From positions 1-64,000 of the forward strand of contig NZ_JABJVX010000006.1 in assembly GCF_013155465.1 (NCBI RefSeq): a stretch of DNA of 64,000 nucleotides, given 5' to 3'. Positions within the stretch are counted from its first letter, which is position 1. Every line of letters begins with the position of its first letter. This DNA comes from Alterinioella nitratireducens (GTDB lineage Bacteria; Pseudomonadota; Alphaproteobacteria; Rhodobacterales; Rhodobacteraceae). The notes beneath the pieces were generated by a model, which searched no databases, was not told where the DNA came from, and saw only the letters and a program-made list of their open reading frames with translations. Both the position numbers and the translations under genes were made by a program. Below are positions 26,726 to 36,769 of the stretch, one piece after another.

Positions 26726-26909
26726 GCTCTCAAACACCTTTCCGTTTCTTCGCGTCGCACAACACCGCCGGGGCCGCGGGCGCGCGTCACATTGAAACAA
26801 ACGGGTCCGGACCAATTCGTGCCTGCCGTCCCACGGGCGGGCTCCCGATCCATTGAACCGCGCCTTAGGGAAGGTCCGTCTCTCCACGGGCCCTCGCCAA
26901 GACGAGGTT

Positions 26910-26941
26910 GGCTGGACCCGGAATTTCCTCCGGATCCAGCC
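26910..26941 (-). promoter_or_regulatory. Hairpin in the rplL-rpoB gap
   Basis: Arms GGCTGGACCCGGAA and TTCCTCCGGATCCAGCC form a long, slightly mismatched stem 34 bp after the rplL stop. No U-tract follows on the minus strand. E. coli has a partial attenuator and RNase III site at the same place; a similar role is inferred only from position. Confidence 0.45.
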
Positions 26942-26974
26942 ATGTTCAGGGACGCGTGCGAACACGCGATCCGA

Positions 26975-27355
26975 TTACTTGAGCTCGACTTCCGCGCCAG
27001 CTGCTTCCAGCTTGCCCTTGATGTCTTCCGCTTCGGCCTTGTCGACGCCTTCCTTGACGGCCTTGCCGCCGGCTTCGACCAGCTCTTTCGCTTCTTTCAG
27101 GCCCAGGCCGGTGATGGCGCGGACTTCCTTGATGACGTTGATCTTCTTGTCGCCAGCGGCTTTCAGGATCACGTCAAATTCGGTCTGCTCTTCGGCAGCC
27201 GCACCGGCGTCGCCGCCAGCGGGACCGGCCATCATCACAGCGCCGCCAGCGGCGGGCTCGATGCCATACTCGTCCTTGAGGATGGTTTTCAGTTCTTGTG
27301 CTTCCAGCAGGGTCAGGTTGACGATGCTTTCGGCAAGTGCTTTCAGATCAGCCAT
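26975..27355 (-). CDS. rplL: 50S ribosomal protein L7/L12
   Basis: A 126-residue stalk protein that recruits translational GTPases. The N-terminal dimerisation helix begins [24 protein letters not shown] long Ala/Gly hinge and the C-terminal domain ([38 protein letters not shown]-like) follow. The ATG at 27353-27355 is the family start, 11 codons inside the longer open frame. Confidence 0.98.
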   Translation of the reverse strand: MADLKALAESIVNLTLLEAQELKTILKDEYGIEPAAGGAVMMAGPAGGDAGAAAEEQTEFDVILKAAGDKKINVIKEVRAITGLGLKEAKELVEAGGKAVKEGVDKAEAEDIKGKLEAAGAEVELK

Positions 27356-27432
27356 TTTACAGGTTCCGTATCTAGGTATGTGTTCCAACGTCGCAAGGGG
27401 GTGCCCCTACGATATGGTCTCATAAGGTTGCT

Positions 27433-27951
27433 TTACGCGGCTTCCGCCTTCTCTTCGATGGTCGAAAGGATGCTCGCGATGTTCGAAGCAGGTGCGCCAA
27501 TGGCCCCGGCGATGTTCGATGCAGGCGCACCGATACAGCCAACGATGGAAGCGATAAGCTCCTCACGCGACGGCATCGCTGCGACGGCTTTCACACCGGC
27601 AGGATCCAGAGCCGTTTCGCCCATTGCGCCGCCGAGGATGACAAACTTGTCATTCGACTTCGCGTAATCCTCGGCAACCTTGGCCGCAGCCACGGGATCC
27701 TCGGAATAGGACAGAACGGTCATGCCCGTCATCAGGTCGGCGATGCTTGCGCAGGGCTTCCCTTCCAGGGCGATCTTGGCGAGCCTGTTCTTGGCGACAC
27801 GAACGGACCCACCCGCTTCACGCATTTGCGCGCGCAGGTCCTGCATCTCGGCAACCGTGAGGCCTTCGTAGTGTGACACCACGACGACGCCAGAGCTTTC
27901 GAAGATCTGGCCGAGTTCCTCGACCACTTTCTCTTTCTGGGCTCTATCCAC
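27433..27951 (-). CDS. rplJ: 50S ribosomal protein L10
   Basis: A 172-residue L10, the base of the L7/L12 stalk. It starts with GTG (27949-27951), 8 bp after a GGAG site. N-terminal [17 protein letters not shown] and the [19 protein letters not shown] segment are typical. Near the C-terminus an 11-residue unit is duplicated ([11 protein letters not shown] then [11 protein letters not shown]), just before the L7/L12-binding helix. A 241-bp leader precedes it. Confidence 0.97.
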   Translation of the reverse strand: MDRAQKEKVVEELGQIFESSGVVVVSHYEGLTVAEMQDLRAQMREAGGSVRVAKNRLAKIALEGKPCASIADLMTGMTVLSYSEDPVAAAKVAEDYAKSNDKFVILGGAMGETALDPAGVKAVAAMPSREELIASIVGCIGAPASNIAGAIGAPASNIASILSTIEEKAEAA

Positions 27952-28192
27952 AGTAGTACTCCAATTTGGGGGTTCCCCCCCGGCTCAAGTTTAGTGGGTT
28001 GCCCCACCTCTTCGGGTCCAAGTCAGGGTCCCGAGCCGTCAGATCGCCCGAAGGTTGCCCTTCGAAATTTCCTTGTCTCGCTTCCCATCTCAGGAAGGAA
28101 TTACCGGGCTTTCGCCCAACCCTCCGTCTCGGACAGGACGGGGCCGATCGTCTGGCCCCGCCATCCCCGCCGGAGACCCGGCGGGAAATCTC
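27952..28192 (-). promoter_or_regulatory. rplJ leader region (possible L10 autoregulatory leader)
   Basis: A 241-bp gap between rplA and rplJ. It holds several GC-rich inverted repeats, including CCCGCCGGG-TCT-CCGGCGGG on the minus strand near 28168-28190. In many bacteria L10-L7/L12 binds this leader to repress rplJL. The position is right but I cannot verify the kink-turn structure by eye. Confidence 0.35.
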
Positions 28193-28891
28193 TCAATTCC
28201 CGGTCGCGCTATCGACCGACACGGACACGCCCGGCCCCATGGTGGAGCTCAGCGAGACGCGCTTCATATAGGCGCCCTTGGCACCGGCCGGCTTGGCCTT
28301 GGACACGGCATCGACGAAGGCGCGCACGTTCTCGGTCAGCTTGGCCGCGTCGAAGCTGGCCTTGCCGATACCGGCATGAACCACGCCCCCCTTTTCGGCG
28401 CGGAACTGGACCTGACCGCCCTTGGCGGCCTCGACAGCCTCTTTCACATCCATCGTGACCGTGCCCACCTTGGGGTTCGGCATCAGGTTGCGGGGCCCGA
28501 GCACCTTGCCCAGACGGCCGACGATCGGCATCATATCCGGCGTCGCGATGCAGCGCTCGAAATTGATGTTGCCGGCCTGAACCTGCTCCATCAGATCCTC
28601 GGCGCCGACCACGTCGGCACCAGCGGCCTCGGCCTCTTCGGCCTTCGCGCCACGGGCGAACACGGCGACACGAACGGTCTTGCCGGTGCCGTTGGGCAGG
28701 GTGACCGTGCCGCGGACCATCTGGTCGGCGTGGCGCGGGTCGACGCCCAGGTTCATCGCGATCTCGACGCTTTCGTCGAATTTCGCGGTGGCGTGGCTCT
28801 TGACCAGGGCGATGGCGTCCTCGACGCTGATATCGTCCTTGCCGGAGAAAGCCTCACGGGCGGCGCGGGTGCGTTTACCTAGTTTGGCCAT
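28193..28891 (-). CDS. rplA: 50S ribosomal protein L1
   Basis: A 232-residue L1 of the mobile L1 stalk, often also a translational repressor of the L11 operon. It starts [15 protein letters not shown] and has [26 protein letters not shown], the [11 protein letters not shown] segment and [13 protein letters not shown] at the end. Three bases separate it from rplK, so the two are co-transcribed. Confidence 0.98.
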   Translation of the reverse strand: MAKLGKRTRAAREAFSGKDDISVEDAIALVKSHATAKFDESVEIAMNLGVDPRHADQMVRGTVTLPNGTGKTVRVAVFARGAKAEEAEAAGADVVGAEDLMEQVQAGNINFERCIATPDMMPIVGRLGKVLGPRNLMPNPKVGTVTMDVKEAVEAAKGGQVQFRAEKGGVVHAGIGKASFDAAKLTENVRAFVDAVSKAKPAGAKGAYMKRVSLSSTMGPGVSVSVDSATGN

Positions 28892-28894
28892 GAT

Positions 28895-29347
28895 TTACCC
28901 TTTCACCTCGATACCCATCGACTTGGCCGAGCCAAGGATGATCTTCATTGCCGCATCCACGTCATTGGCGCTGAGGTCCTTCATCTTGGCCTCGGCGATC
29001 TCGCGCAGTTGCTTGGTGGTGACGGTGGCGATGGTTTCACGACCGGGGGTTTCGGCACCGCGCGGGCGGTTGCGCTTGCCCTGGTTCTTCAGACCGGCAG
29101 CCTTTTTCAGGTAATAGGACGCGGGCGGCGTCTTGATGTCCATCGTGAAGGACTTGTCCTGATAATAGCTGATGATGGTCGGGCAAGGGCTGCCCTGCTC
29201 CATCTCCTGCGTCTTGGCGTTGAACGCCTTGCAGAATTCCATGATGTTGATCCCGCGCTGACCCAGGGCAGGACCCACGGGCGGCGACGGGTTGGCTTGA
29301 CCTGCAGGGATCTGCAGCTTCATCTTGCCAACGAGTTTCTTGGCCAT
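28895..29347 (-). CDS. rplK: 50S ribosomal protein L11
   Basis: A 150-residue L11, the GTPase-associated-centre protein also needed for RelA activation. The N-terminal domain has [23 protein letters not shown]. About 9 residues longer than the E. coli protein: a basic [13 protein letters not shown] insertion lies between the two domains, as seen in other Rhodobacterales. It starts the L11 block 180 bp after nusG. Confidence 0.98.
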   Translation of the reverse strand: MAKKLVGKMKLQIPAGQANPSPPVGPALGQRGINIMEFCKAFNAKTQEMEQGSPCPTIISYYQDKSFTMDIKTPPASYYLKKAAGLKNQGKRNRPRGAETPGRETIATVTTKQLREIAEAKMKDLSANDVDAAMKIILGSAKSMGIEVKG

Positions 29348-29527
29348 CTGGCCTCTCCTTCATTCCAACACCCTCGGGGCGCGCCCCTCGGGTTTCGTTG
29401 CCCGTGGTCCGGTCCGGGGGCCGCGGCCCCCTCGCCTCCCACGGCTTTGCCGCTCCTCAAGCCGTTCCGGCTTTCCTCGCCATGATCGGGGCGAGGACGG
29501 CCCGCCAGGGGCCGGAAGAGCATTTCC

Positions 29528-30061
29528 TCACGCCTGTTTGGTCACCTGCGTGAATTCCAGTTCAACCGGGGTTTCCCGGCCAAAGATCGAGACCGTCACC
29601 TTGAGGCGCTGGTTCTCGTCGTCCACTTCCTCGACCATGCCGTCGAAATCCTCGAACGGGCCTTCGTTGACCTTCACCTTTTCGCCGATCTCGTAGGTGA
29701 TCGTGCTGCGCGGCGCGGCCTCACCTTCCTCGACACGGTTCAGGATCGCGTTCACTTCGCTGTCGCGCATCGGCATCGGGCGGCCCTGCGGACCCAGAAA
29801 CCCGGTGACGCGCTGGATCGAGTTGATCGCGTGATACGCGCGGTCGGTCATTTCCATGCGCACCAGCACATAGCCCGGCATGAAGCGGCGCGGCACGGTC
29901 ACTTTCTTGCCGCGGCGGATCTCGATCACTTCCTCCTCGGGGACCAGAACCTCCTCGATCTCCTCGTGAAGCCCGCCTTCTTCCACGGCAGTTCTGATCT
30001 GCTCGGCGATGCGCTTTTCGAAATTCGACAGCACAGAGACCGAATACCACCGTTTCGCCAT
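29528..30061 (-). CDS. nusG: Transcription termination/antitermination factor NusG
   Basis: A 177-residue NusG, which binds RNA polymerase and couples it to ribosomes or Rho. The ATG at 30059-30061 gives [20 protein letters not shown], the usual start; the frame is open upstream. [15 protein letters not shown] belongs to the NGN domain, and [21 protein letters not shown] is the KOW motif. It sits between secE (170 bp) and rplK (180 bp with several GC-rich hairpins). Confidence 0.98.
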   Translation of the reverse strand: MAKRWYSVSVLSNFEKRIAEQIRTAVEEGGLHEEIEEVLVPEEEVIEIRRGKKVTVPRRFMPGYVLVRMEMTDRAYHAINSIQRVTGFLGPQGRPMPMRDSEVNAILNRVEEGEAAPRSTITYEIGEKVKVNEGPFEDFDGMVEEVDDENQRLKVTVSIFGRETPVELEFTQVTKQA

Positions 30062-30231
30062 GTCGCAGCCCGTTCCTCGTCCTCGGGCCTGACAGCCCTT
30101 GATTTCCTGTATTTCCAACGGTTTGCGAATGCAGAGCCGAACAAAAAACAGCGCGCATCACGAATCGACGCACGCCATTTCCGGGAAAGTTGCGCGTGAC
30201 CTACCGTTCCGGGGACCGGAATTCAAGGGGT

Positions 30232-30447
30232 TCAGCGAAGGTTTTCCGCACGTTCGCCAAGTGCCAGAACCTGTTCCAGCCCCATGCGGATCAGGATATC
30301 GACCAGCGAGAAGAACAGAGCGCCGATCATCGCCAACGCAAACACCATCAGCGTCGTCACCAGGACCTCGCGGCGCGTCGGCCAGACCACCTTGGACACT
30401 TCCGAGCGGGTCTGTTGCAAGAACGTAAGCGGGTTGGTGAAGGCCAT
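30232..30447 (-). CDS. secE: Preprotein translocase subunit SecE
   Basis: A 71-residue short-form SecE with a single membrane helix (VTTLMVFALAMIGALFFSLVDILI) after the amphipathic FLQQTRSEVSKVVWPTRREV segment, both family signatures. It anchors SecY in the inner membrane. A strong promoter lies about 40 bp upstream and tRNA-Trp precedes it, the standard tRNA-secE-nusG-rplKAJL-rpoBC order. Confidence 0.97.
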   Translation of the reverse strand: MAFTNPLTFLQQTRSEVSKVVWPTRREVLVTTLMVFALAMIGALFFSLVDILIRMGLEQVLALGERAENLR

Positions 30448-30485
30448 GGGTGCGGTATCCGGGAAATCATGCGTCTGACCGGGGG

Positions 30486-30514
30486 TATATACGCATGGAC
30501 GCGGCGCGTTGCAA
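30486..30514 (-). promoter_or_regulatory. secE-nusG promoter
   Basis: On the minus strand TTGCAA (30509-30514) and TATATA (30486-30491) are exactly 17 bp apart, the best promoter match seen in the window. The inferred start leaves a leader of about 30 nt to secE. An array of CTGACAG dyads begins 22 bp upstream of the -35. Confidence 0.7.
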
Positions 30515-30535
30515 GCGGCAGGACGGCGCGATATT

Positions 30536-30612
30536 CCTGACAGGATTGTCCGTTTTCCCTGACAGGGTTGTCAGGAATCCGCACGCCCCGATTTCCGGAC
30601 AAACCTGTCAGG
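30536..30612. repeat. CTGACAG dyad array between tRNA-Trp and secE
   Basis: CCTGACAGGATTGTCCG (30536-30552) is mirrored by CGGACAAACCTGTCAGG (30596-30612), 16 of 17 matching. A palindrome CCTGACAGGGTTGTCAGG (30558-30575) lies between them. It could end the tRNA transcript or be an operator array just upstream of the secE promoter. Confidence 0.75.
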
Positions 30613-30644
30613 TTTCGGGACGGGAGTCGGAACAAGCGGGACTC

Positions 30645-30720
30645 TGGCAGGGGCGGAGGGACTCGAACCCCCGACCGTCGGATTTGGAATCCGATGCTCT
30701 ACCAACTGAGCTACACCCCT
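30645..30720 (-). tRNA. tRNA-Trp (CCA)
   Basis: 76 nt on the minus strand, with CCA encoded at 30645-30647. Acceptor arms AGGGGTG and CGCCCCT pair, with a G discriminator. The D-arm GCTC-AGTTGGTA-GAGC, the anticodon stem TCGGA/TCCGA with loop TTCCAAA (anticodon CCA), and the T-arm with TTCGAGT loop are all intact. It precedes secE as in many proteobacteria. Confidence 0.97.
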
Positions 30721-30732
30721 AGGCCGAGGCAT

Positions 30733-30761
30733 CGGATATGCCATCGCCTGCGGCAAATCAA
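30733..30761 (-). promoter_or_regulatory. tRNA-Trp promoter
   Basis: On the minus strand TTGATT (30756-30761) and TATCCG (30733-30738) are 17 bp apart. Transcription would begin about 7 nt before the mature tRNA 5' end. The boxes resemble those upstream of rpsJ. Confidence 0.6.
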
Positions 30762-31432
30762 GTGCCCTTCGACCCCTTGCGCAAAGAAGCTGCCGCCGCC
30801 TCCAGCCGGGCGATGTCGGCCCCGCAGATCGCCGCCTCATTGGCCAGAATATGCTCGACCGTCCAATCCCACCACGCCAGCGCCTGCACGCGCGCAATAG
30901 TGGCCTCGTCGAAGCGCCGTCGCAGCACCCGCCCCGGATTGCCCGCTATGATCGCATAGGGCGGCACCTGCCCCGCGACCACGGCGCCCGCCCCGATGAT
31001 GCAGCCATCGCCGATCCGGGCACCGGGCAGGATGCGCGCGCCCTGCCCGATCCAGACGTCATTGCCGATCACCGTATCGGGACCGGGATCGGGCATCGAG
31101 GCGCGCCCCTCGCGCGCGCCGCCGAAGACCGCGAAGGGAAAGGAGGAAAACCCGTCATGGCGGTGATTGGCCGAGGCGGTGATGAACATCGCCCCGTCGG
31201 CGATCTGGCAGAACTTGCCGATCTCCAGCATTTCCGGTGAGAACTCATAGAGATAAGGGGCCAGGTGGGCCGCCCAATCATCGGGGGGCTTCTGCGCGCT
31301 GGCATAGCTGTAGTCGCCGACCTTCCATCGCGGATGGTTAATGGCGGCTTGCAGAAACACGGTGCCCTGATGGGACGTGCCATCGGGCAACAAAATGGGA
31401 TGCAAAGTGTCGGGTGCGGGGAATCCAGGCAT
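30758..31432 (-). CDS. CatB-related O-acetyltransferase (left-handed beta-helix)
   Basis: A 224-residue xenobiotic acyltransferase-like protein. The hexapeptide-repeat core is visible as TVIGNDVWIGQGARILPGARIGDGCIIGAGAVVAGQVPPYAIIAGNPGRVLR (about residues 120-170). The catalytic-type histidine lies in SANHRHDG (near residue 92). The family acetylates hydroxyl groups of varied acceptors using acetyl-CoA; the substrate here is unknown and antibiotic resistance should not be assumed. Its 3' end overlaps the tRNA-Trp promoter region. Confidence 0.85.
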   Translation of the reverse strand: MPGFPAPDTLHPILLPDGTSHQGTVFLQAAINHPRWKVGDYSYASAQKPPDDWAAHLAPYLYEFSPEMLEIGKFCQIADGAMFITASANHRHDGFSSFPFAVFGGAREGRASMPDPGPDTVIGNDVWIGQGARILPGARIGDGCIIGAGAVVAGQVPPYAIIAGNPGRVLRRRFDEATIARVQALAWWDWTVEHILANEAAICGADIARLEAAAASLRKGSKGT

Positions 31433-31605
31433 GACATTGGCCTTTCGATCTGGACATGAATGGGATCAGATCGCGGCGTTGGTCATGTCACCCTCCCTCG
31501 GTTGGTGGTGGCAGTCTACCCCGCGAAGGAAGCGAAGAAAACCCGGAACGCCGTGCTGACCGGCGGTGTTATCCTCTTTCGAGGCAGCGCAAGCGGAGGG
31601 TACGC

Positions 31606-32211
31606 ATGTTCGACTGGATAACGGCGGTGATCAACGCGATTGGCGCGCTTGGCGTCGGCCTGATGATGCTGCTGGAAAATGTCTTTCCGCCGATCCCCTC
31701 CGAGATCGTCATGCCGCTGGCGGGCTTCCTCGTGGCACGCGGCGAGATGTCCCTGACCCTGACCTTGCTGGCGGGAACGGCGGGGGCCGTCGCAGGCGCG
31801 GTGCTGTGGTACTGGATCGGCCTCAGGATCGGGGCGGAGCGGCTGAAGCGGCTCGCGCGCCGGCACGGACGCTGGCTGACGCTGACCCCGGCGGATGTGG
31901 CGCGCGCACAAGGCTGGTTCGACCGCCACGGGGCGGCGGCGGTGGCGTTCGGGCGGCTCATCCCCGGTGTGCGCACGCTGATCTCGGTCCCCGCCGGGAT
32001 CGCGGGCATGGGCTGGGGCCGGTTCCTGGCCTACAGCACCGGCGGATCGCTGGCCTGGAACTGCGTGCTGCTCGGCGCAGGCTATGTACTGGAGAGCCAG
32101 TATGAGAGGGTCGCAGGCTGGCTCAACCCGATCTCCACCGCCGTGGTGGTGGGGCTGGTGAGTTGGTATCTCTGGCGGGTGTGGAGCTATGAAGCGGGGG
32201 AAGCGGAGTGA
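31606..32211 (+). CDS. DedA-family membrane protein
   Basis: A 201-residue inner-membrane protein. I choose ATG 31606 over an in-frame upstream one because AGCGGAGGG precedes it and it gives the family start (FDWITAVINAIGALGVGLMMLLENVFPPIPSEIVMPLAGF). The conserved GR-x-IPGVRTLISVPAGIAGM motif is present near residues 115-132. DedA proteins are tied to lipid flipping and membrane-potential homeostasis. It converges on tuf copy 2. Confidence 0.92.
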   Translation: MFDWITAVINAIGALGVGLMMLLENVFPPIPSEIVMPLAGFLVARGEMSLTLTLLAGTAGAVAGAVLWYWIGLRIGAERLKRLARRHGRWLTLTPADVARAQGWFDRHGAAAVAFGRLIPGVRTLISVPAGIAGMGWGRFLAYSTGGSLAWNCVLLGAGYVLESQYERVAGWLNPISTAVVVGLVSWYLWRVWSYEAGEAE

Positions 32212-32301
32212 AATTTCGAGAGGGTTTGGCGGGGTGAGTCCCGCCCTGCGCGGTCCTTGGGATTCGGGGGCCGGATCAGTCTTTGCAACGATAGCACGGA
32301 A

Positions 32302-32330
32302 AAAGGCCGCCCCGGTTCGGAGCGGCCTTT
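32302..32330 (-). terminator. Intrinsic terminator downstream of tuf copy 2
   Basis: AAAGGCCGC (32302-32310) pairs with GCGGCCTTT (32322-32330), with a TTTTTCC tract on the minus strand. Same hairpin as copy 1, with the loop changed from GATTG to GTTCG. Confidence 0.8.
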
Positions 32331-32406
32331 CCAATTCTCAACCGGAGTGGGTTCTCATCGCTCTTTCAGAGCGTCTGCCACCCACCCTGACACCGCAGTT
32401 GCGGTA

Positions 32407-33582
<1,176 letters not shown>

Positions 33583-33698
33583 GGATTCTGGTGCCTTGTC
33601 TTCCGAGGGGCCCGTGCCGGGCCCGGTTACAATATCGCGCGCTCGTTACACGAGAAGGCTTGGGAAAATCAAGGGCAAGATGGGCCAAAACGCCCGCT

Positions 33699-34328
33699 TT
33701 ACTGCAATTCCGGCGGCAGGTCCTCGGGCGGCTGTTCGATGGCCTCGACCTCGGCAGCGAGCGCCGCGGCATTGGCGGCTGCGGTGTCCTCTTCGATCGA
33801 GAACCATTCGGGGTTTTCCAGCATCCACAGCTGCACCCGGCGCGCGGCATTGCGGGCCAGCACCTGCATCTGTTCCTCGCGCGAGCGGGTCAGGCCCGAG
33901 CCGATGATGGATTGCGCCGATGCGCCTTCGAAGATGGTCAACTGGCGCGGCTCCTCATGCAGCTTGGCCTGCAATTCATCGTCCCAGACATTGGCCGAGA
34001 TCACCAGGATCGACTTGGGCGACAGCACCACGGGGATACCCGGCACGGCCAGCGAATAGGCATCGACATGGATCGCGATGTGATAGAGCCGCTCCCCCTC
34101 ATACCCGCCGAAGCGGCGGTCGATCTCGGCGGTCAGCACCTCGATCCATTCCTCGCCGGTGGCGTTGCGCGAGGGCGGCACCTGCTGCATGTTGTCGGCC
34201 ACGACAATGTTGTAGGCGAGGCGGAAATCGCCCATGTCGGGCAGGTCTTCCTCAAGCGGGTCGCTTGCGGCACAGGCCCCCAGAATCAGGACAAGACCAA
34301 GGGTGGCAAGACGGGTCAGGGCGCGCAT
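33699..34328 (-). CDS. Hypothetical lipoprotein
   Basis: A 209-residue protein with a clear lipoprotein signal: [18 protein letters not shown], with cysteine at about residue 19 following L-G-A. The mature part has no family I recognise; it looks soluble and mixed alpha/beta, with an acidic, Ala/Pro-rich C-terminal tail. It would be attached to an inner- or outer-membrane leaflet in the periplasm. It lies between tuf copy 2 and the M48 peptidase gene on the same strand. Confidence 0.75.
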   Translation of the reverse strand: MRALTRLATLGLVLILGACAASDPLEEDLPDMGDFRLAYNIVVADNMQQVPPSRNATGEEWIEVLTAEIDRRFGGYEGERLYHIAIHVDAYSLAVPGIPVVLSPKSILVISANVWDDELQAKLHEEPRQLTIFEGASAQSIIGSGLTRSREEQMQVLARNAARRVQLWMLENPEWFSIEEDTAAANAAALAAEVEAIEQPPEDLPPELQ

Positions 34329-34431
34329 GAAGCTCCTCCGGAGGTTGGCAGCCCGTCTTCGTTAACAAAGCCGGGGCCGGGGCGCAATTGCGGTGCGGGT
34401 CACGGGTGGATGATCGGCGAAAACCCGTGGC

Positions 34432-35568
34432 CTAGATGCAGATCGCCTGTAACGCGGCCCACCCTGCGCTGCTGATCACCGGCGCGCCATTCGCGGCGCC
34501 GGTATCGGCCTGCATCGCCGCCTCGATCCGGTCCCGCAGTTCGGGATGCGAGGAGATGTGCCGGAAGACTCCCATATCCTCGCCCAGGCCCTGCGCCTGC
34601 ATGCGGGCGAACATGTCGCCCATCGCCGAGGGCGGCAGGCCCGCGCGGGTCAGTTGCCGGTGGGCAAAGGCATCGGCGGCGATCTCGGCCTCGCGGCTAT
34701 GCGCCGAGGAGATCAGGCGCTGGCTGACGCCCGCCGCCGCCGACATGCCGACCGCATCGCCGAAAAGCAGCCCGACGATCCCGAACGACCCCATCGAGCG
34801 GATCATGCTGCGGGTGCCGTCGCGATTGACGACATGGCCGATCTCATGCGCCAGCACGGCGGCCACTTCCTCGGGCGTCTCGGCGGCGTCGATCAGCCCG
34901 CGATAGATGGCGACCTGGCCGCCCGGCAGGGCGAAGGCGTTGATGGCGGGGTTGTCGATCACGCGAATCTGCAAGGGCCAGGCCAGATCCAGGCCGTCCG
35001 TGATCCGCGCCTGCATCTGCGCCAGCGCGGCGTCGCCCTCCAGCGATTTGCATTCGCGGAACTCCATCGTCTCGGACAGGCTTTCAAAGGTGGTGCGGCC
35101 AAAGGCAACCTCGGCCTCGGGCGGGATCAGGTCGGTGCCACGATCGGCCATGTAGGGGATGAGAACGAAGAGAATGAGCGCGATGGAAGCGACCGCCGCG
35201 GTGCCGAGCGCCAGGAGCTTGCCCAGGCTGCCTCGCCCGCTTCCCAGATCGGGCAGGTTCGGGCAGGCCGCCAGCAAGGCGCGGATCGCCTCGTGGTCGC
35301 GAAGGATCAGCCGCGCATCGCCCGAGCCCTGATGGGCCAGCACCAGCGCGTCGGTCCGGGCCTGGTCGGGCACCAGACGCAGGCCGTCCAGCTGCCAGAT
35401 CTCGGTGGTGTTCGTGGCGGTGTTGCGCAGCTCCAGCGTGCCGCCATCGCCCGACAGGCGCAGCGACACCCGTTGCAGGGCGGGGCGGATGCCGTCGAGG
35501 ATCTCGCCATAGGCCAGGGCCAGCTTGGCGGCGAATTTCGCGTCGCGTTGGGGGGTCATGGTCGCCAT
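34432..35568 (-). CDS. M48-family membrane metallopeptidase
   Basis: A 378-residue zinc protease. The HEIGH active-site motif is at residues 241-245, followed by the SHSREAEIAADAFA-like segment holding the third zinc ligand (glutamate, near residue 295). An N-terminal cytosolic domain of about 115 residues and one membrane helix (about 117-140) precede the peptidase domain. It starts one base into the stop of the DUF898 gene. Such peptidase/DUF898 pairs recur in this group and suggest a joint envelope quality-control role, which is inference. Confidence 0.88.
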   Translation of the reverse strand: MATMTPQRDAKFAAKLALAYGEILDGIRPALQRVSLRLSGDGGTLELRNTATNTTEIWQLDGLRLVPDQARTDALVLAHQGSGDARLILRDHEAIRALLAACPNLPDLGSGRGSLGKLLALGTAAVASIALILFVLIPYMADRGTDLIPPEAEVAFGRTTFESLSETMEFRECKSLEGDAALAQMQARITDGLDLAWPLQIRVIDNPAINAFALPGGQVAIYRGLIDAAETPEEVAAVLAHEIGHVVNRDGTRSMIRSMGSFGIVGLLFGDAVGMSAAAGVSQRLISSAHSREAEIAADAFAHRQLTRAGLPPSAMGDMFARMQAQGLGEDMGVFRHISSHPELRDRIEAAMQADTGAANGAPVISSAGWAALQAICI

Positions 35569-36761
35569 CAGAATGCCGCTCCTACATCGAGGGCCTCGGC
35601 AAAGCCGCCGGCCTCCCGGTTTCTGTCCACGTCGCGCTGGCGGATGCCCTGCAACACCGCGGGTTCTTCAAGCTCAAGGGTCGCGGCGACGTGGCGGACC
35701 GTGGGGTAGGTCACGAAAACCTGCCGGAAGACACCGTAGAGGATGAAGACCGTCAGCCAGGTCAGCGCGCCGAGAAAGGCCGCCAGGTTTGGGGGCGGGT
35801 TGGTGATCGCGCCCGCATCGACGCGCCCGATCAGGTAGAGGAAGCCCACCACGAGGCCCAGGATCACCGGCGAGACAAAGCTGATCAGGAAACCCGAGAT
35901 CAGGTTGCCGAAGATATGGATACGCAGCAGTTTGCCGGTGCGCGGCTCGATCCCGAATTCCATGCCGTCGCCAAGTTCCTTCAACCCGGCCATGGCGCGC
36001 AGCGAGGCGATGCGGAAATAGAAGCCCGACAGAACCAGCAGCACCGACAGAACGACGATCAGGATGATATACCAGCCGATCGTGGCCTCGTCGGTCTCAC
36101 CCGCGATCAGCACCAGCACGCCGACGATGGCCGCGCCGAGCACGTAGAAGGGGATCGCCAGCGGGTAGAGCATGAAGGGATTGCCGTGCTGGCGGAATTT
36201 CGCGGTGCCGTAATAGCTGCGGTCGGTCAGGTAGCGCTCCATCTGGAAGGTCATCAGCGGCCAGAGCAGGCCGAGCGAGAGGATCGCCAGCAGCCAATAC
36301 ATGCAGGCGCGCCAGGCATAGCCCCAGGCACCGGGGTCCATGCCGAAGCGAATGCCGAGCCAGGTGGAGCGCGACAGGATATAGCGCCGGGCGCGATAGC
36401 GCGCCGCGAAGATGACGGGGACCAGGGCCAGCGGGGCGGCCCCGATGGCGTAGGTCATGTAGGAGATGTCGTTATCGGCCATGTTGAAGGCGACGAACAG
36501 CCCGGCAAGGTTGAAGAGCGAGATATAGAGGGCCAGCACGATCACGGCGACGAAGAAGCCCATCAGCTTTTCCTGCGGCGTGCCGGTATATTCCAGAGGG
36601 ATCCCGCCCGGCCGGATCGAGGACCAGTACCAGCGTCGCAGCTTGGTCAGGCGCCAGAAGCGGTAGATCCCGAGCGTGATGACGGTCAGGAAAGAGGTGC
36701 GCAGCATGAGGGCGAAGAGATCGCCCCTGTCGCCGCCGAAATCCGTTTTTACAGTGCTCAT
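35568..36761 (-). CDS. DUF898 (YjgN-family) membrane protein
   Basis: A 397-residue polytopic inner-membrane protein of the DUF898/YjgN family. The family start is plain (ALMLRTSFLTVITLGIYRFWRLTKLRRWYWSS), and repeated ...LGIYRFW/WGYAWRACMYW-type helices continue through the protein. Function is unknown; in E. coli YjgN is uncharacterised. The stop overlaps the M48 peptidase start, and 8 bp separate it from parC, so the three are likely one operon. Confidence 0.88.
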   Translation of the reverse strand: MSTVKTDFGGDRGDLFALMLRTSFLTVITLGIYRFWRLTKLRRWYWSSIRPGGIPLEYTGTPQEKLMGFFVAVIVLALYISLFNLAGLFVAFNMADNDISYMTYAIGAAPLALVPVIFAARYRARRYILSRSTWLGIRFGMDPGAWGYAWRACMYWLLAILSLGLLWPLMTFQMERYLTDRSYYGTAKFRQHGNPFMLYPLAIPFYVLGAAIVGVLVLIAGETDEATIGWYIILIVVLSVLLVLSGFYFRIASLRAMAGLKELGDGMEFGIEPRTGKLLRIHIFGNLISGFLISFVSPVILGLVVGFLYLIGRVDAGAITNPPPNLAAFLGALTWLTVFILYGVFRQVFVTYPTVRHVAATLELEEPAVLQGIRQRDVDRNREAGGFAEALDVGAAF

Positions 36762-36769
36762 TCAGACCT

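Noticed and set aside
22520-27667. Long plus-strand frames opposite rpoB, rplL and rplJ
   Set aside because: Antisense shadows of well-identified genes; no ribosome site or domain.
30758-31432. Chloramphenicol resistance from the CatB-like acetyltransferase
   Set aside because: The hexapeptide fold is shared by many O-acetyltransferases, and nothing in the context supports a drug substrate.
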